Shown here piece by piece: positions 36,296 to 45,018 of a DNA stretch of 64,000 bases (position 1 is the first letter of the stretch; each line of letters begins with the position of its first letter). A program made the translations under genes and the position numbers. Origin of the DNA: Thermoplasmata archaeon (GTDB lineage Archaea > Thermoplasmatota > Thermoplasmata > Lutacidiplasmatales > UBA184). The notes under the pieces were generated by a model. The model was not told the origin of the DNA. It ran no database searches and saw nothing but the letters and a program-made list of their open reading frames with translations. The stretch lies in assembly GCA_027306505.1 (NCBI GenBank), contig DAHUZP010000081.1:60968-124967 (forward strand), read 5' to 3'.

Positions 36296-36367
36296 CGATG
36301 ATGACGCAACGGACCCGGGGCGGATGTCCCTTGCGCCGGAGGGACCTCGCCACCTCACAAGGACGTT

Positions 36368-38104
36368 CTAGTGGCCCTGCTCTTTCGCGCGCTTTCGAAC
36401 GCCCTCGTGCCGCTCCTCGGTGAGCGTGAGCGCGGAGCGGGCCTGGTCCAGGATCTTCTGGAGGTCGTCCTCGGTCGTCTGCTCAGGCGGGCTGGGGGAA
36501 GCGGAGGTGACCTTGGGGGTCAGGGGGGTGGTTGGGGGCGACGGCTTGGGTTTGTTGGGAGAGGGACGAGCGGAGGGCTTGCCTGCGGGTGGGTCGATGG
36601 CGAGGACGGAGCGCAGGGCCGCGAGCTGCCGCTCCAGCTCCTCCATGCCGGGCTCAGGTTCGTCCTCCTCCACGTACCCCTCGTTCGCGTCACCTGACGG
36701 GGCTTGTCCTGAGGCGGGAACGCGAGGGGTAGGGCTGCTCGGCTGGGAAAGGCCCTTCGCCAGGGGTCTGATCGAGGTCAGCATTCCGTCCAGGGTCTTC
36801 GCCATCTCGTCCAGCCGGCCCTCCGGAGTTCCCTGGGCCTGCTCAACCGTGGGGAGCTTGTCGAGGTCGGCGGGCAACTCGGGTTCCTCCGCCGGACTTC
36901 CCACGACCGGCCCTGCTCCGGCCGAGGCTTGAGCGAGCCCCGTCCCTACCTGTGGCAAGGGCGCGACCTCGGTGATCGGTGGGCTCTGGTCCGAGGGAGC
37001 AGTTGCGGACGACGTCTCCGCTGGCTCTACCTCGAGGACCTCGGGCGAAGGGGTAGGGGATTCCGTTTCCAGCTCGGAGGCGGGCCCAGCCACCTCTCCC
37101 TCTACGTTTGCGGCAGGGACAACCTGGAGCTCCTCTGCGACGGAAGCCGCCCCTGGAATCTCGGCGACAGGCGGAGTGTGTTCGAGGACCGGCGCGTCGA
37201 TGCCATCGATCTCGGCGGCCATCGCCTCCACCCCCTGTGTGCTGACATCCGGTGTAGAGTGGGATGGCCCGGGGACCTCGTCCCGTCTCGGGGAGGTCTC
37301 CGGAGCCGCCATCGACGGGGGGGGAGCGCGAAGCGCGGCCTCCATGTCCGATAGGGTGTCCGCTGGGGGCTTACCGTTCAGGAGCTTGAGGGGCGCGCGT
37401 CCGACCTCGACACCCGTGGCGGCCCCCGCGAGGTCGGCCAAGGCCGCGCGAAGCTGAGGTTCGAGCTCGGGGTTGAGCTCGGGCACATCCTCCTCCAGGT
37501 ACTCGGCCGGAGGGGGGTGCTCGGCGCGAACCGGCATGTCCGGTATCGGCGTAAGAGGGGACGGGGCGGGTCCGGGGCGGTAGGTGGCCGTCGGTCCCTC
37601 ATGGACCCCCAGGTTCTCGAGCTCGCTGAGGACCGCTTGGGTCTCGGTAGTCGTCGAGGTCCTCCATGCCGGAAGCGGGGGCGCTTCCTTAGGCCTCGAT
37701 TCGTACCGAGCTGCCGTCCCCGTGTTCCTGCCCCGCCCTACTAGCCCTTCGGAGGACCTGGGGACGCGCCGGGGGAGGGCCACGTCCTCCTCCAGGGGCA
37801 GTCCCTCGGAGGAGCTCTCCCCGTACCCCTCCGGGATCGGGGCGGGGTAGGGCAGGTAGGGCCGACGGACCATCCGGGTTCCAGGTCCAGGCAAACCGAG
37901 GGCGCGCGGGGCCATGTAGGGCGCGATGAACAGGATCCCGATCGTGATCATCGACATGCCGAGGAACGCGTCGAACATCGACGCCGCAGTGAAGGTGTGG
38001 AGGATGAACATGTCGAAGAGGCCAACGGCGACCGCAATGCCGCCCAGGAGCAGGTTGATGGCCAGGTATCCGCGGTCGCGGATATCTCGAGCTTCTTCGA
38101 CCAA
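36368..38104 (-). CDS. Membrane-anchored acidic disordered protein
   Basis: A 578-residue protein from a TTG start that follows a GGAGG-type ribosome site. Two N-terminal membrane helices (about 13-33 and 43-65) are followed by some 430 residues of Pro/Glu/Ser-rich disordered sequence. Short helical patches include EPQLRAALADLAG and MEELERQLAALRSVLA, and a charged helix near the C-terminus is DDLQKILDQARSALTLTEE. The design resembles a scaffold or tether with short binding helices. No family is recognised. Confidence 0.6.
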   Translation of the reverse strand: MVEEARDIRDRGYLAINLLLGGIAVAVGLFDMFILHTFTAASMFDAFLGMSMITIGILFIAPYMAPRALGLPGPGTRMVRRPYLPYPAPIPEGYGESSSEGLPLEEDVALPRRVPRSSEGLVGRGRNTGTAARYESRPKEAPPLPAWRTSTTTETQAVLSELENLGVHEGPTATYRPGPAPSPLTPIPDMPVRAEHPPPAEYLEEDVPELNPELEPQLRAALADLAGAATGVEVGRAPLKLLNGKPPADTLSDMEAALRAPPPSMAAPETSPRRDEVPGPSHSTPDVSTQGVEAMAAEIDGIDAPVLEHTPPVAEIPGAASVAEELQVVPAANVEGEVAGPASELETESPTPSPEVLEVEPAETSSATAPSDQSPPITEVAPLPQVGTGLAQASAGAGPVVGSPAEEPELPADLDKLPTVEQAQGTPEGRLDEMAKTLDGMLTSIRPLAKGLSQPSSPTPRVPASGQAPSGDANEGYVEEDEPEPGMEELERQLAALRSVLAIDPPAGKPSARPSPNKPKPSPPTTPLTPKVTSASPSPPEQTTEDDLQKILDQARSALTLTEERHEGVRKRAKEQGH

Positions 38105-38255
38105 GCGGTCCCCTCCTCAGAGGAAGTCTAGGTGAGGCTCACGCATAGTCCTTTCAGCATGGCCAGGGAGGATGGCCCCCCCTGCCATGAGCCACCCCAA
38201 GACACACACCACGCCTGTTCCACTCGAGAATCTCTCGTGAGATGAAGGGGTTGGG

Positions 38256-38282
38256 CGGGGGAGAGACCCGGTCTCTCCCCCG
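38256..38282 (-). terminator. Strong hairpin downstream of the secreted-protein gene
   Basis: Thirteen bases (CGGGGGAGAGACC) pair perfectly with their inverted copy around a single C. It starts 31 bases after the minus-strand stop at 38313. A weaker CGAGA/TCTCG hairpin sits just beyond. No T-run follows, so it may stabilise the 3' end rather than terminate. Confidence 0.45.
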
Positions 38283-38312
38283 TCGGTCTCTGACGCTGCT
38301 TCTAGCCTTGTC

Positions 38313-39101
38313 CTAGTACGGGCTCACCAGCAGGTTCGCTGCGGTGGTGGTGGCGACCGTGGTTCCCCCCGTGTAGATGACAAAGCTGATGTCGAGGGTG
38401 GGCGCGGCAGCGCCGGTCGCCGGCGTTACGCACTTCAGGGTGTCGAGGGTCTGAGGCGCAAGGACCCCCGTCATGTCGAACGCAATGATCCCTGGGGTGG
38501 AGCCTGAAGCTGCCGGGCACCCGGAGTTCAACGCGGTCTCAACACCGACTGCGGGGGTGAACGTCACCGCGCAGTTGGTCGGGTTCACGCTGAAGTCGTA
38601 GCTCCCGGATCCGCCCGGGCCTCGGGCGACAGGCGCGTCCGAGACGATCATGAGGGCACAGGTCAGGGGCCCGGTGAAGACCAGGGAGGTCATCGCGAGG
38701 GCTGTGGAATCGATGGTGAAGGACCCGCCAGCCGCGTACTCGTCGAAGCTGTAACCGTTGAGGACGGTAACTCCTTCGGACAGATATCCGTTGACGACAG
38801 TGCTCAAATGGAAACATCCCGCAGGGGCGCCAAGGGTCCCGAGCGTACCGGAAGCACAAGTGCTCGTCAGCACACCCAACGCCGCCGCGGCCCCATAGTT
38901 CGAGCCCTGATCCCATGCGAAGGGTCCGGTGAGGGTGTTGGTGACGCTGGTGGACAACTCGAACGTGATGATGACATCGGCTACCACGGACCCTGTGACC
39001 GCTAGGACGGCTACCCCCATCAGGAGGGAGAACCAGCGAACTGGTCGGTGCCTTCGGGTCTGGTCACGGTGCGTCGACTTGTTTCTAGATACGATGTTCA
39101 T
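38313..39101 (-). CDS. Secreted or anchored beta-rich surface protein, ADVI-T-F family member 1
   Basis: A 262-residue protein from ATG 39101: basic N-terminus, one hydrophobic helix (about 25-42), then ADVIITFELSTSVTN and a Gly/Ala/Thr-rich beta domain. It ends LDISFVIYTGG...LLVSPY. It shares the start ADVI(I/L)T(F/Y), the GxNYxxA motif and the hydrophobic C-terminal strand with the genes at 45663 and 46569. Together they form a local paralogous family. The layout (single export helix, then one beta-sandwich with few charged residues) resembles fibre- or pilus-forming surface proteins such as TasA, but that is only an analogy. Two TATA boxes and a palindrome lie upstream. Confidence 0.65.
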   Translation of the reverse strand: MNIVSRNKSTHRDQTRRHRPVRWFSLLMGVAVLAVTGSVVADVIITFELSTSVTNTLTGPFAWDQGSNYGAAAALGVLTSTCASGTLGTLGAPAGCFHLSTVVNGYLSEGVTVLNGYSFDEYAAGGSFTIDSTALAMTSLVFTGPLTCALMIVSDAPVARGPGGSGSYDFSVNPTNCAVTFTPAVGVETALNSGCPAASGSTPGIIAFDMTGVLAPQTLDTLKCVTPATGAAAPTLDISFVIYTGGTTVATTTAANLLVSPY

Positions 39102-39129
39102 CCAACCACGCTCCCCGATGAGGGTTGCA

Positions 39130-39150
39130 CCCCATTCATGGCGAATGGGG
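39130..39150. promoter_or_regulatory. Perfect inverted repeat beside a TATA box (possible operator)
   Basis: CCCCATTC and GAATGGGG flank ATGGC. The repeat directly abuts the TATA box at 39151-39160 on the transcribed side, where a bound repressor would block initiation. Confidence 0.5.
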
Positions 39151-39160
39151 GCTAATAAAC
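39151..39160 (-). promoter_or_regulatory. TATA box of secreted-protein gene (proximal)
   Basis: GTTTATTAGC on the minus strand, about 55 bases before the ATG at 39101. Confidence 0.5.
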
Positions 39161-39198
39161 GTGGCGGGGTCCCAGGCCGCATGGATACGCTCTATGCG

Positions 39199-39206
39199 GT
39201 TATATA
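39199..39206 (-). promoter_or_regulatory. Second TATA box of secreted-protein gene (distal)
   Basis: TATATAAC on the minus strand, flanked by ATGCG and CGCAT as an inverted repeat. It lies upstream of the proximal box, so two promoters may serve one gene. Confidence 0.4.
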
Positions 39207-39228
39207 CGCATGATTGCGCAGTGCAACC

Positions 39229-39705
39229 TCAGCGGCCTCCGCGGTCACTTTCCCGTCGCGCGAGGTAGACCGCGCGCTTGGTGAGCTCGTCCGCGCGCCG
39301 GTTCTGTTCCCGGGGGATCGAGACGAACCGGCAGGAAGCGAAGCGCCGCGCGAGGGCGCCCAGGCGATCGTGGTAGGCTTGGAGGTGCGGGGCCTTGACC
39401 CGGTACTCCCCGCTTATCTGGCGCACGACGAGCTCGCTGTCGCCGTAGACCACGACCGGGCCCTGGTAACCCTTCTCGAGCAGGTGCTCCAGCGCGTGGA
39501 TCGCACCGCTGTACTCGGCGACGTTGTTCGTCGAGGCCTCCGAGTACGGGGGAGCGGCGAGGCCGCTCGCCTCGTGCTCGAGCCCCGCCCCCTCGATGGT
39601 GAAGGCCCAGGTCGCGATCCCGCGCGCGTGCGGGGGCTGGCAGGCGCCGTCGAAGTGCACGACCACCTCCCCGGCCCGGGGAGGGGAGGGCCCCCGGAGG
39701 CTCAC
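39229..39705 (-). CDS. rnhA: Ribonuclease HI
   Basis: A 158-residue enzyme that cuts RNA in RNA-DNA hybrids. The four metal-binding acids are in VVVHFDGAC, NNVAEYSGAI, VVYGDSELV and NRRADELTKRA, the complete DEDD set. The GTG start overlaps the stop of the upstream phosphoesterase gene as GTGA, so it depends on that gene for translation. Pairing a nuclease with a surface phosphatase is not expected functionally. The basic hybrid-binding loop of bacterial RNase HI is not evident. Confidence 0.9.
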   Translation of the reverse strand: MSLRGPSPPRAGEVVVHFDGACQPPHARGIATWAFTIEGAGLEHEASGLAAPPYSEASTNNVAEYSGAIHALEHLLEKGYQGPVVVYGDSELVVRQISGEYRVKAPHLQAYHDRLGALARRFASCRFVSIPREQNRRADELTKRAVYLARRESDRGGR

Positions 39706-42700
39706 GAGGGAGGGCTCTCGGGGGGAGGGTCCGCCCCTGCGTTGGGGTCCGGCTCCACCGGCTGCGCTTCATAGGCCGAGGGGTCCGCGGCGGCGGGCTC
39801 CGCCGACTGGTCCACCCGGGACTGGAGCTCCGGAGGCATCTGGTGAGTCTTCCGGCGGCGCAGTAGCACCACCGCGAATACCACCACCGCCGCGGCCACC
39901 ACCGCGAATACCAGCAGCCAGAGGAGCCAGTCGATCGGGGCCGCGGTGTTGCCGGTCTTGGTGGTGGGGCACCCGCTCGTCCCCGGCGTGCAGCCGGAGG
40001 ACGTCGGCGTGAGCACCACGTTCTGCGTCGTGGTCCCTCCCGCGGTCACGGTGATCCCGTTCAGGACGAACGGCTGGTACCCGCTCGCGTTCACGAAGAT
40101 GGAGTAGGTGCCCGCCGGGAGCGAGACCGAGAACGTGCCTGCGGTGCCGGAGTTCACCGTCTTCCCGCTGGGCAAGAAGAGCAGCTGGATGCCCGAGAGC
40201 AGGCTCTGGGCGGACCCGGTGCCCGTGGAGACGGTCCCCGAGACCGTGCCCGGGAGCGGTCCAGCGCCCGTCACCGGCACGAGGGCCACCGCGAGCGTCG
40301 AGGTCTTCGAGGAGGTCACGGTGACGCTCCCGACCCAGGGCTGGTAGCCCGTCTCGTTGACGAAGACCGCGTAGGTCCCCACGTTCAACGTCGCGTTGAA
40401 GGTCCCCGCCGCCCCCGAGCTGGCGGAGCCGGGCCCCGCCGAGGAACGGAAGTTCAGGTTCACGTTGGAGAGGCTCCCGTGGGAGGTCGCGTTGGTGACC
40501 GTCCCCGCCACCCAGCCGGGCTGGGGGGCGCCGCCGCCGCTCGCCTGGAGCGTCACGTTCCAGTAGGCCGTGAGCGCGGAGAGGATCGTCAGGCTGGTGG
40601 ACTGCGGGTTGTACCCGGTCGCGGAGGCCCCCAGGAGATAGGGACCGCCCGGGTGCAGGCTGATCGAGTAGGTCCCCGTGCTCTGCACGGTCTGCGCGCT
40701 GCCGTTGATGCTGAGCGTCGCGGTCGCCGGGGAGAGGTGCACGGCCAGGATCCCGGGCTTGATCCCACCGCCGCCGACGGGCGTGAGCGCGATGTTGAGC
40801 GTGGTCGTCGCGTGCGCGCTCACGCTGAGGGAGCTCACGTAGTTCGTGTAGCCGGTCTGGTTGACGTAGACCCCGTAGGTCCCGGGGAGCAGGCTCACGT
40901 TGTAGGCCCCGTTCGTCCCCGTGGTCGCGGTCGCGGGCCCTCCCGACGAGGTGAGGGAGAGCGTCGCGCCCGAGATGGTGGAGCCGGTGGAGCTGTCCGT
41001 GACCGAGCCTGCGGCCCAGCCCTTGGCAGGAGGCACGGGGGGAGCGGCCATGGCGTAGACGTTCCCGTCCTCGGCGACGAAGTAGAGGTGGCTCGAGGTC
41101 GCGCTGGGCGTCGCGTAGAAGGACGTCCCGCTGTGGAAGATGTTGATCGGGGCGCCCCCGGTCATGGGCAGCTGGTAGAGGAACCCGCCGCCCGTTCCCA
41201 CCCAGAGGTCCCCGTTGAAGACCACGGGGGAGCCGCCGACGTCACCGTAGAGGTCCTCGCTCCAGGTGGTGGACAAGCTGGGCAGCGAATAGGCCTGGAG
41301 GAAGCCCGTGGAGTTGCTCGCGAGCAGCGTCGAGCCCACGATCACCGGGGAGGTGAGCGAGACCCCGGGCAGGGCGGAGGGGGTGCCCACGGTGCCGGAG
41401 CTCGTGGTGATCGGGTAGACGCCGCCCAGGGTCGAGGTGACGTAGAGCGTCCCCGAGGAGAGCGCCCCCGACTGGTAGACGCCGCCCGGGACCGCCGCGT
41501 TCCACGAGGCGGCCCCCGACAGGGAGACCGCGACGACGCCCCCGGGGTTCTCGCTCGCGAGGAGGAAGCCCGTCGAGGGGTCGTAGACCGGCGTGGAGTA
41601 CATACGGTCCGTGGAGACCGAGCGCTCCCAGAGGACCGAGCCGTTCTCCGACACGCCGAAGAGCGTGCCGTTGGAGAGGGCCCCGTAGTAGTTCCCCTGG
41701 ACCAGGGCGAGCCCGCCGTAGATGGGGGCCCCCAGCGTGATGTTCCACAGGATGGCCCCGGTGGAGGAGTACGCTTCGACCCCACCGTGGAGGGTGGTCG
41801 CGATCACGCCATCGCTCGGAAGGAGGGCCGGCACCGACCGGGAGGCGTTGCCCAGGTTGGCGCTCCACTGCAAACCACCCGTGGTCGGGTCGAACGCCCG
41901 GAGCTGCCCGTCCATGCCCGCGACGTACAGGTGGTTCCCGTCCGCCGTGATGACAGGGGAGCTCAGCAGGACGTTCTGGGTCTGGTAGGACCAGGAGACG
42001 TTCCCTTGGCTCACGAGCTCAGGCTTGTAGCTCCCCGTGAACCCGGCAGCGACCGGCTGGAGGGGCCAAGGGAAGGAGGTGAGCTGGTTCGTCCCCCCAT
42101 AGTCCGACATGGGGAGCGGAGCGCGGGGCGTCTCGGAGAAGTTGAAGAAGTCCAAGGGCAGGTTGGCCATGGCGTCCAGCTCGCCGAGGGGTGGGAGGTT
42201 CCAGTTGTACTCGATGAAGTGCAGGAGCGAGGAGGGGGTGTAGTACTGGTGGGAGATGTACCCCTCCTTCGCGTAGGGGGAGATGACCACCAGGGGGATG
42301 CGGACCCCGGCGCCCAGACCGTTGATGTCGGGCGCGGGCACGTGGTCGTAGAATCCGCCTCCCTCATCGTAGGAGAGGAAGACCGCGGTCGAGTTCCAGT
42401 AGGGGCTGTTCTCGATCGCCCGGAGGACCCCGTCGATCCCTTGCTGGCCCTGGGTCACGTTCCCGCCGAAGCCGGCGATGGTCCCCGGGTGCTCGGTCCC
42501 GTTGAGCCAGTCCTGGGTGTACCAGGACACCGTGGGGAGGTTCCCCGTGTAGAGGTCGCTGTAGAGGTTGTACCAGGGCTGGAGGTGCGCGGCCTGTCCC
42601 TGGAACTGCTGGGTGTAGTAGAAGTAGAGCGAGGGCATGAGCTGCACCAGCGACGTCGTGAAGTAGCAGCTGGGACCCGTCGGCCAGGTCACTCCGGGGA

Positions 42701-43439
42701 GGCAGGTGCTGTTCGGGTTCTCCCCGTAGTTGCCGTCGAAGTCGCCCCAGGAGATGCTGTTGTTCGAGAGCTCCAGGGGGAGCGAAGGGAAGCTCACCGT
42801 CTGGACGGAGGAGAAGAGGCCGGGGTTGGTGGTGACCGGGCCCGAGGTGTCCGCGTAGTAGTAGAACCGGTTGGGGGTGGTGGGGCCCGCATAGGCCTGG
42901 AAGTAGTTGTCCGCGACCCCGTACTCCTCACCGAGCCCGAGCTCGTTCGCGACGATGTAGGAGGGGTAGAGGGCGTTGGACGTGTTCGTGTCCGTGTAGG
43001 TGAAGCCGTCCATCGAGCCGTTGTCCATGTTCCCCCAGATGTTCTCCACATCGTGGGCGGGGTCGCTCGAGGACTGGTTGCCGCTGTAGCCCCAGTTGAC
43101 GTAGTAGTTGTTGGCGTAGCCCTTGACCCCGGTCTGGGTGTAGGGCTGCAGGACCCCTCCGGGGGGGCTGCCGAAGGCGCCCGGGAACTGGCTGAAGTAG
43201 TTGTCGAAGGCGTGGTTCTCCTGGATGATGATGATGACGTGCTTGATCGGCGTCGCGGTCTGACGGACCGACATCTCGCTCGCCGTCGCGGCGGAGGGAA
43301 GGGCCGGGGCACCCCCATGGGACCCGGCGACGGGACCCGCGGAACTCAGGGCGGCACCAGCGGAAGAGAGCAGAAAGAGCCCGGCGCAGGCAACGGTCAG
43401 CAAGGCGAGGGACCAGCGAGTTCGAAGCGGCGCGGTCAT
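39702..43439 (-). CDS. Surface phosphoesterase (phospholipase C/acid phosphatase family) fused to PQQ-like propeller and regulatory beta domains
   Basis: 1245 residues from ATG 43439; a GTG at 43457 would add six. Order: signal helix (about 10-35); phosphoesterase domain (about 65-430) with HVIIIIQENHAFDNYF and DEGGGFYDHV, the metal-binding signatures of the PF04185 family; a PQQ-like beta-propeller (about 445-760); three carboxypeptidase-regulatory-like repeats (about 780-1150), each ending in a VN-TGY-type turn; a membrane helix (about 1175-1200); and a Pro-rich tail. The enzyme would hydrolyse phosphate esters outside the cell. Its start is supported by a TATA box. The substrate could be phospholipid or phosphomonoester. 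Confidence 0.85.
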   Translation of the reverse strand: MTAPLRTRWSLALLTVACAGLFLLSSAGAALSSAGPVAGSHGGAPALPSAATASEMSVRQTATPIKHVIIIIQENHAFDNYFSQFPGAFGSPPGGVLQPYTQTGVKGYANNYYVNWGYSGNQSSSDPAHDVENIWGNMDNGSMDGFTYTDTNTSNALYPSYIVANELGLGEEYGVADNYFQAYAGPTTPNRFYYYADTSGPVTTNPGLFSSVQTVSFPSLPLELSNNSISWGDFDGNYGENPNSTCLPGVTWPTGPSCYFTTSLVQLMPSLYFYYTQQFQGQAAHLQPWYNLYSDLYTGNLPTVSWYTQDWLNGTEHPGTIAGFGGNVTQGQQGIDGVLRAIENSPYWNSTAVFLSYDEGGGFYDHVPAPDINGLGAGVRIPLVVISPYAKEGYISHQYYTPSSLLHFIEYNWNLPPLGELDAMANLPLDFFNFSETPRAPLPMSDYGGTNQLTSFPWPLQPVAAGFTGSYKPELVSQGNVSWSYQTQNVLLSSPVITADGNHLYVAGMDGQLRAFDPTTGGLQWSANLGNASRSVPALLPSDGVIATTLHGGVEAYSSTGAILWNITLGAPIYGGLALVQGNYYGALSNGTLFGVSENGSVLWERSVSTDRMYSTPVYDPSTGFLLASENPGGVVAVSLSGAASWNAAVPGGVYQSGALSSGTLYVTSTLGGVYPITTSSGTVGTPSALPGVSLTSPVIVGSTLLASNSTGFLQAYSLPSLSTTWSEDLYGDVGGSPVVFNGDLWVGTGGGFLYQLPMTGGAPINIFHSGTSFYATPSATSSHLYFVAEDGNVYAMAAPPVPPAKGWAAGSVTDSSTGSTISGATLSLTSSGGPATATTGTNGAYNVSLLPGTYGVYVNQTGYTNYVSSLSVSAHATTTLNIALTPVGGGGIKPGILAVHLSPATATLSINGSAQTVQSTGTYSISLHPGGPYLLGASATGYNPQSTSLTILSALTAYWNVTLQASGGGAPQPGWVAGTVTNATSHGSLSNVNLNFRSSAGPGSASSGAAGTFNATLNVGTYAVFVNETGYQPWVGSVTVTSSKTSTLAVALVPVTGAGPLPGTVSGTVSTGTGSAQSLLSGIQLLFLPSGKTVNSGTAGTFSVSLPAGTYSIFVNASGYQPFVLNGITVTAGGTTTQNVVLTPTSSGCTPGTSGCPTTKTGNTAAPIDWLLWLLVFAVVAAAVVVFAVVLLRRRKTHQMPPELQSRVDQSAEPAAADPSAYEAQPVEPDPNAGADPPPESPPS

Positions 43440-43466
43440 GGGTGTCAGCAGACGCACATGGACCGA

Positions 43467-43474
43467 GGTATAGC
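43467..43474 (-). promoter_or_regulatory. TATA box of the phosphoesterase/rnhA operon
   Basis: GCTATACC on the minus strand, about 31 bases before the ATG at 43439. Confidence 0.55.
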
Positions 43475-43653
43475 CTTTCGCGGCGCCCGCACGTGCTCCC
43501 GGGCCCTCCGGGGGCCTGACCGTGACGAAAATCGGTGGGACCTGGGCCGCCCCGCGCCGGCCCGTGAGGCCCGGAGGGGGGTGCCTTCAGAGGTCAGGAC
43601 GGGGGGTACACGTCGTTCCCCACCCCCACCGGGGTTCGCGTGGAGAGCGGCAT

Positions 43654-43661
43654 CTTAAATC
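43654..43661 (+). promoter_or_regulatory. TATA box of the charged helical protein gene
   Basis: CTTAAATC, about 36 bases before the ATG at 43693. Confidence 0.5.
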
Positions 43662-43692
43662 TGGGGAGTTCTCACTTCTGGACAGGGCGACC

Positions 43693-44133
43693 ATGGACAC
43701 CGACGACGACTCCACGCGCTTCCACGCACACCTAAAACTGCTCCGAGAGGCCACGAAGGGCATCGGCAAGGACATCGAGATCGAGTTCAAGGATGTGGAG
43801 AAGGGGATCTCCCGCCTGCCCCACACCGTGGGGAAGGACTACGACGACCTCCACCTCGACATCGAGATGAAGCTCGCCCGGCTCAGCATCAAGGCCCACA
43901 AGTTCAAGCGGGAGTTCCCCAAGGAGGTCAAGGCGGAGCTCCGCAAGGCGGGCCACGCGATCAAGACCGGCGCGAAGATCGCCGGCGAGGCCCCCGTCGT
44001 CTACACGGCGAAGGGGATCCGGGCCGCGAAGAAGGGCACCCAGAAGGGGTTCGCCCGCGCCGCCGGGATCCACCACGACCCGATCGAGGAGTGGAACCAC
44101 CCCACCGAGCCCAACCCCAAGTCGAGCTCGTAG
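43693..44133 (+). CDS. Charged helical protein, unknown
   Basis: A 146-residue soluble protein, start MDTDDDSTRFHAHLKLL. Alternating Lys/Asp/Glu with regular hydrophobic positions suggests long amphipathic helices (about residues 10-110), possibly a coiled coil or membrane-surface binder. A Gly/Ala/Lys-rich stretch and a His/Pro-rich tail follow. No known family is recognised. The promoter and non-shadow composition make it a likely real gene. Confidence 0.7.
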   Translation: MDTDDDSTRFHAHLKLLREATKGIGKDIEIEFKDVEKGISRLPHTVGKDYDDLHLDIEMKLARLSIKAHKFKREFPKEVKAELRKAGHAIKTGAKIAGEAPVVYTAKGIRAAKKGTQKGFARAAGIHHDPIEEWNHPTEPNPKSSS

Positions 44134-44244
44134 GGCGTCGTCCTGCCGCCCGGTCCCGTGCGGGGGCCGGTAGGCCCGCCGGCACGGGGATAACGCTCCG
44201 TCGGCCGATGGGCGACCGGCCGACGGCGCAAGCGGCGAGCCCGC

Positions 44245-44451
44245 TTACCCCTCTCCCTCGTAATCGAAATAGATCCGCACCGCGGCGTGGTACTCCACGA
44301 CCTTCCCGTGGTCGATCCGCCCTTCCATCTCGCTGACCCGGAACCACTTGAGGCCCCGGACCGTCTTGGAGGCGGTCTCGACGGCGTTCGCTGCGGCGTC
44401 GGCGAAGCTCTTCTTGGAGATCCCTACGACCTCGGTCACACGTTGCACCAT
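44245..44451 (-). CDS. Dodecin family flavin-binding protein
   Basis: A 68-residue protein, exactly the size of dodecins, which assemble into hollow dodecamers that store riboflavin or FMN. The pattern RVTEVVGISKKSFADAAANA, the flavin-stacking Trp in LKWFRV, and the C-terminal strand HAAVRIYFDYE are typical. The ATG at 44451 is preferred over longer frames because the family begins at VxRVxEVVG. A perfect 14-bp palindrome spans the start codon. Confidence 0.92.
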   Translation of the reverse strand: MVQRVTEVVGISKKSFADAAANAVETASKTVRGLKWFRVSEMEGRIDHGKVVEYHAAVRIYFDYEGEG

Positions 44452-44457
44452 GGTGCA
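44444..44457. promoter_or_regulatory. Perfect palindrome over the dodecin start codon
   Basis: TGCACCATGGTGCA is self-complementary and contains the dodecin ATG. It could be an operator, or a hairpin that hides the start codon in a short leader. Confidence 0.4.
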
Positions 44458-44480
44458 CCTGTGCCAGGGTGGGCGGAGGT

Positions 44481-44488
44481 GGATAATC
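44481..44488 (-). promoter_or_regulatory. TATA box of dodecin
   Basis: GATTATCC on the minus strand, about 34 bases before the ATG at 44451. Confidence 0.5.
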
Positions 44489-44643
44489 AACCCTGGCTCA
44501 TGCGTCAGGGGGGGACGGGGTGGGGTGGGGGGTCCGCGGCGGGTTCGCGCAGGCGTGAGACTTGTCGCCGCCCGGCTCACCCGCTTTCCGGGGTGAGTCG
44601 AGCATGCGCCTGGAAAGCGGGACCCCCCGGGTCGGCCCCCGGG

Positions 44644-44651
44644 CTTTTAGA
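44644..44651 (+). promoter_or_regulatory. Promoter box of the MNT-HEPN pair
   Basis: CTTTTAGA, about 35 bases before the ATG at 44683. Confidence 0.4.
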
Positions 44652-44682
44652 GCCCCGCGATGGATACCCTGTCGGGTCGCAC

Positions 44683-45018
44683 ATGTCCAAGCGCAACGGG
44701 TCAAAGCCGGACCCCGAGGTCCTGGCCGAGGCCGTTCGGCGTGTGGTGGAGGTTTCCCATCCCCGGAGGATCATCCTCTTCGGGTCGGCAGCCCGTGGGG
44801 ACATGGGACCGGACAGCGACCTGGATCTTCTCGTCGAGGTGGAAGGCCCGGTCAACCGGTTCCACAAGGCCCAAGAAATCTACCGACGCTTGTTCGGTCT
44901 GGGGTTCCCCGTTGACCTTGTCGTGGCAACGACAGAGGACCTCAGGACCTACAAGGACACCCCGGGGGCCATCTACTCCGTGGCGTTGAAGGAGGGACTG
45001 GTGGTCTATGGCGGGTAA
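44683..45018 (+). CDS. MNT-type minimal nucleotidyltransferase (probable antitoxin)
   Basis: A 111-residue protein with the motif GSAARGDMGPDSDLD, a complete GS-x10-DxD signature of the Pol-beta nucleotidyltransferase fold. Such proteins paired with HEPN partners are thought to act as antitoxins, some by adding AMP to the HEPN protein. The HEPN gene starts 11 bases before this stop, so the two are translationally linked. The ATG at 44683 gives the usual short N-terminus; the frame is open further upstream without coding character. Confidence 0.85.
   Translation: MSKRNGSKPDPEVLAEAVRRVVEVSHPRRIILFGSAARGDMGPDSDLDLLVEVEGPVNRFHKAQEIYRRLFGLGFPVDLVVATTEDLRTYKDTPGAIYSVALKEGLVVYGG

Noticed and set aside
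44287..44682. Longer N-terminus for the MNT protein
   Set aside because: The open extension is Arg/Gly/Pro-rich, covers the dodecin gene on the other strand and precedes the likely promoter at 44644.
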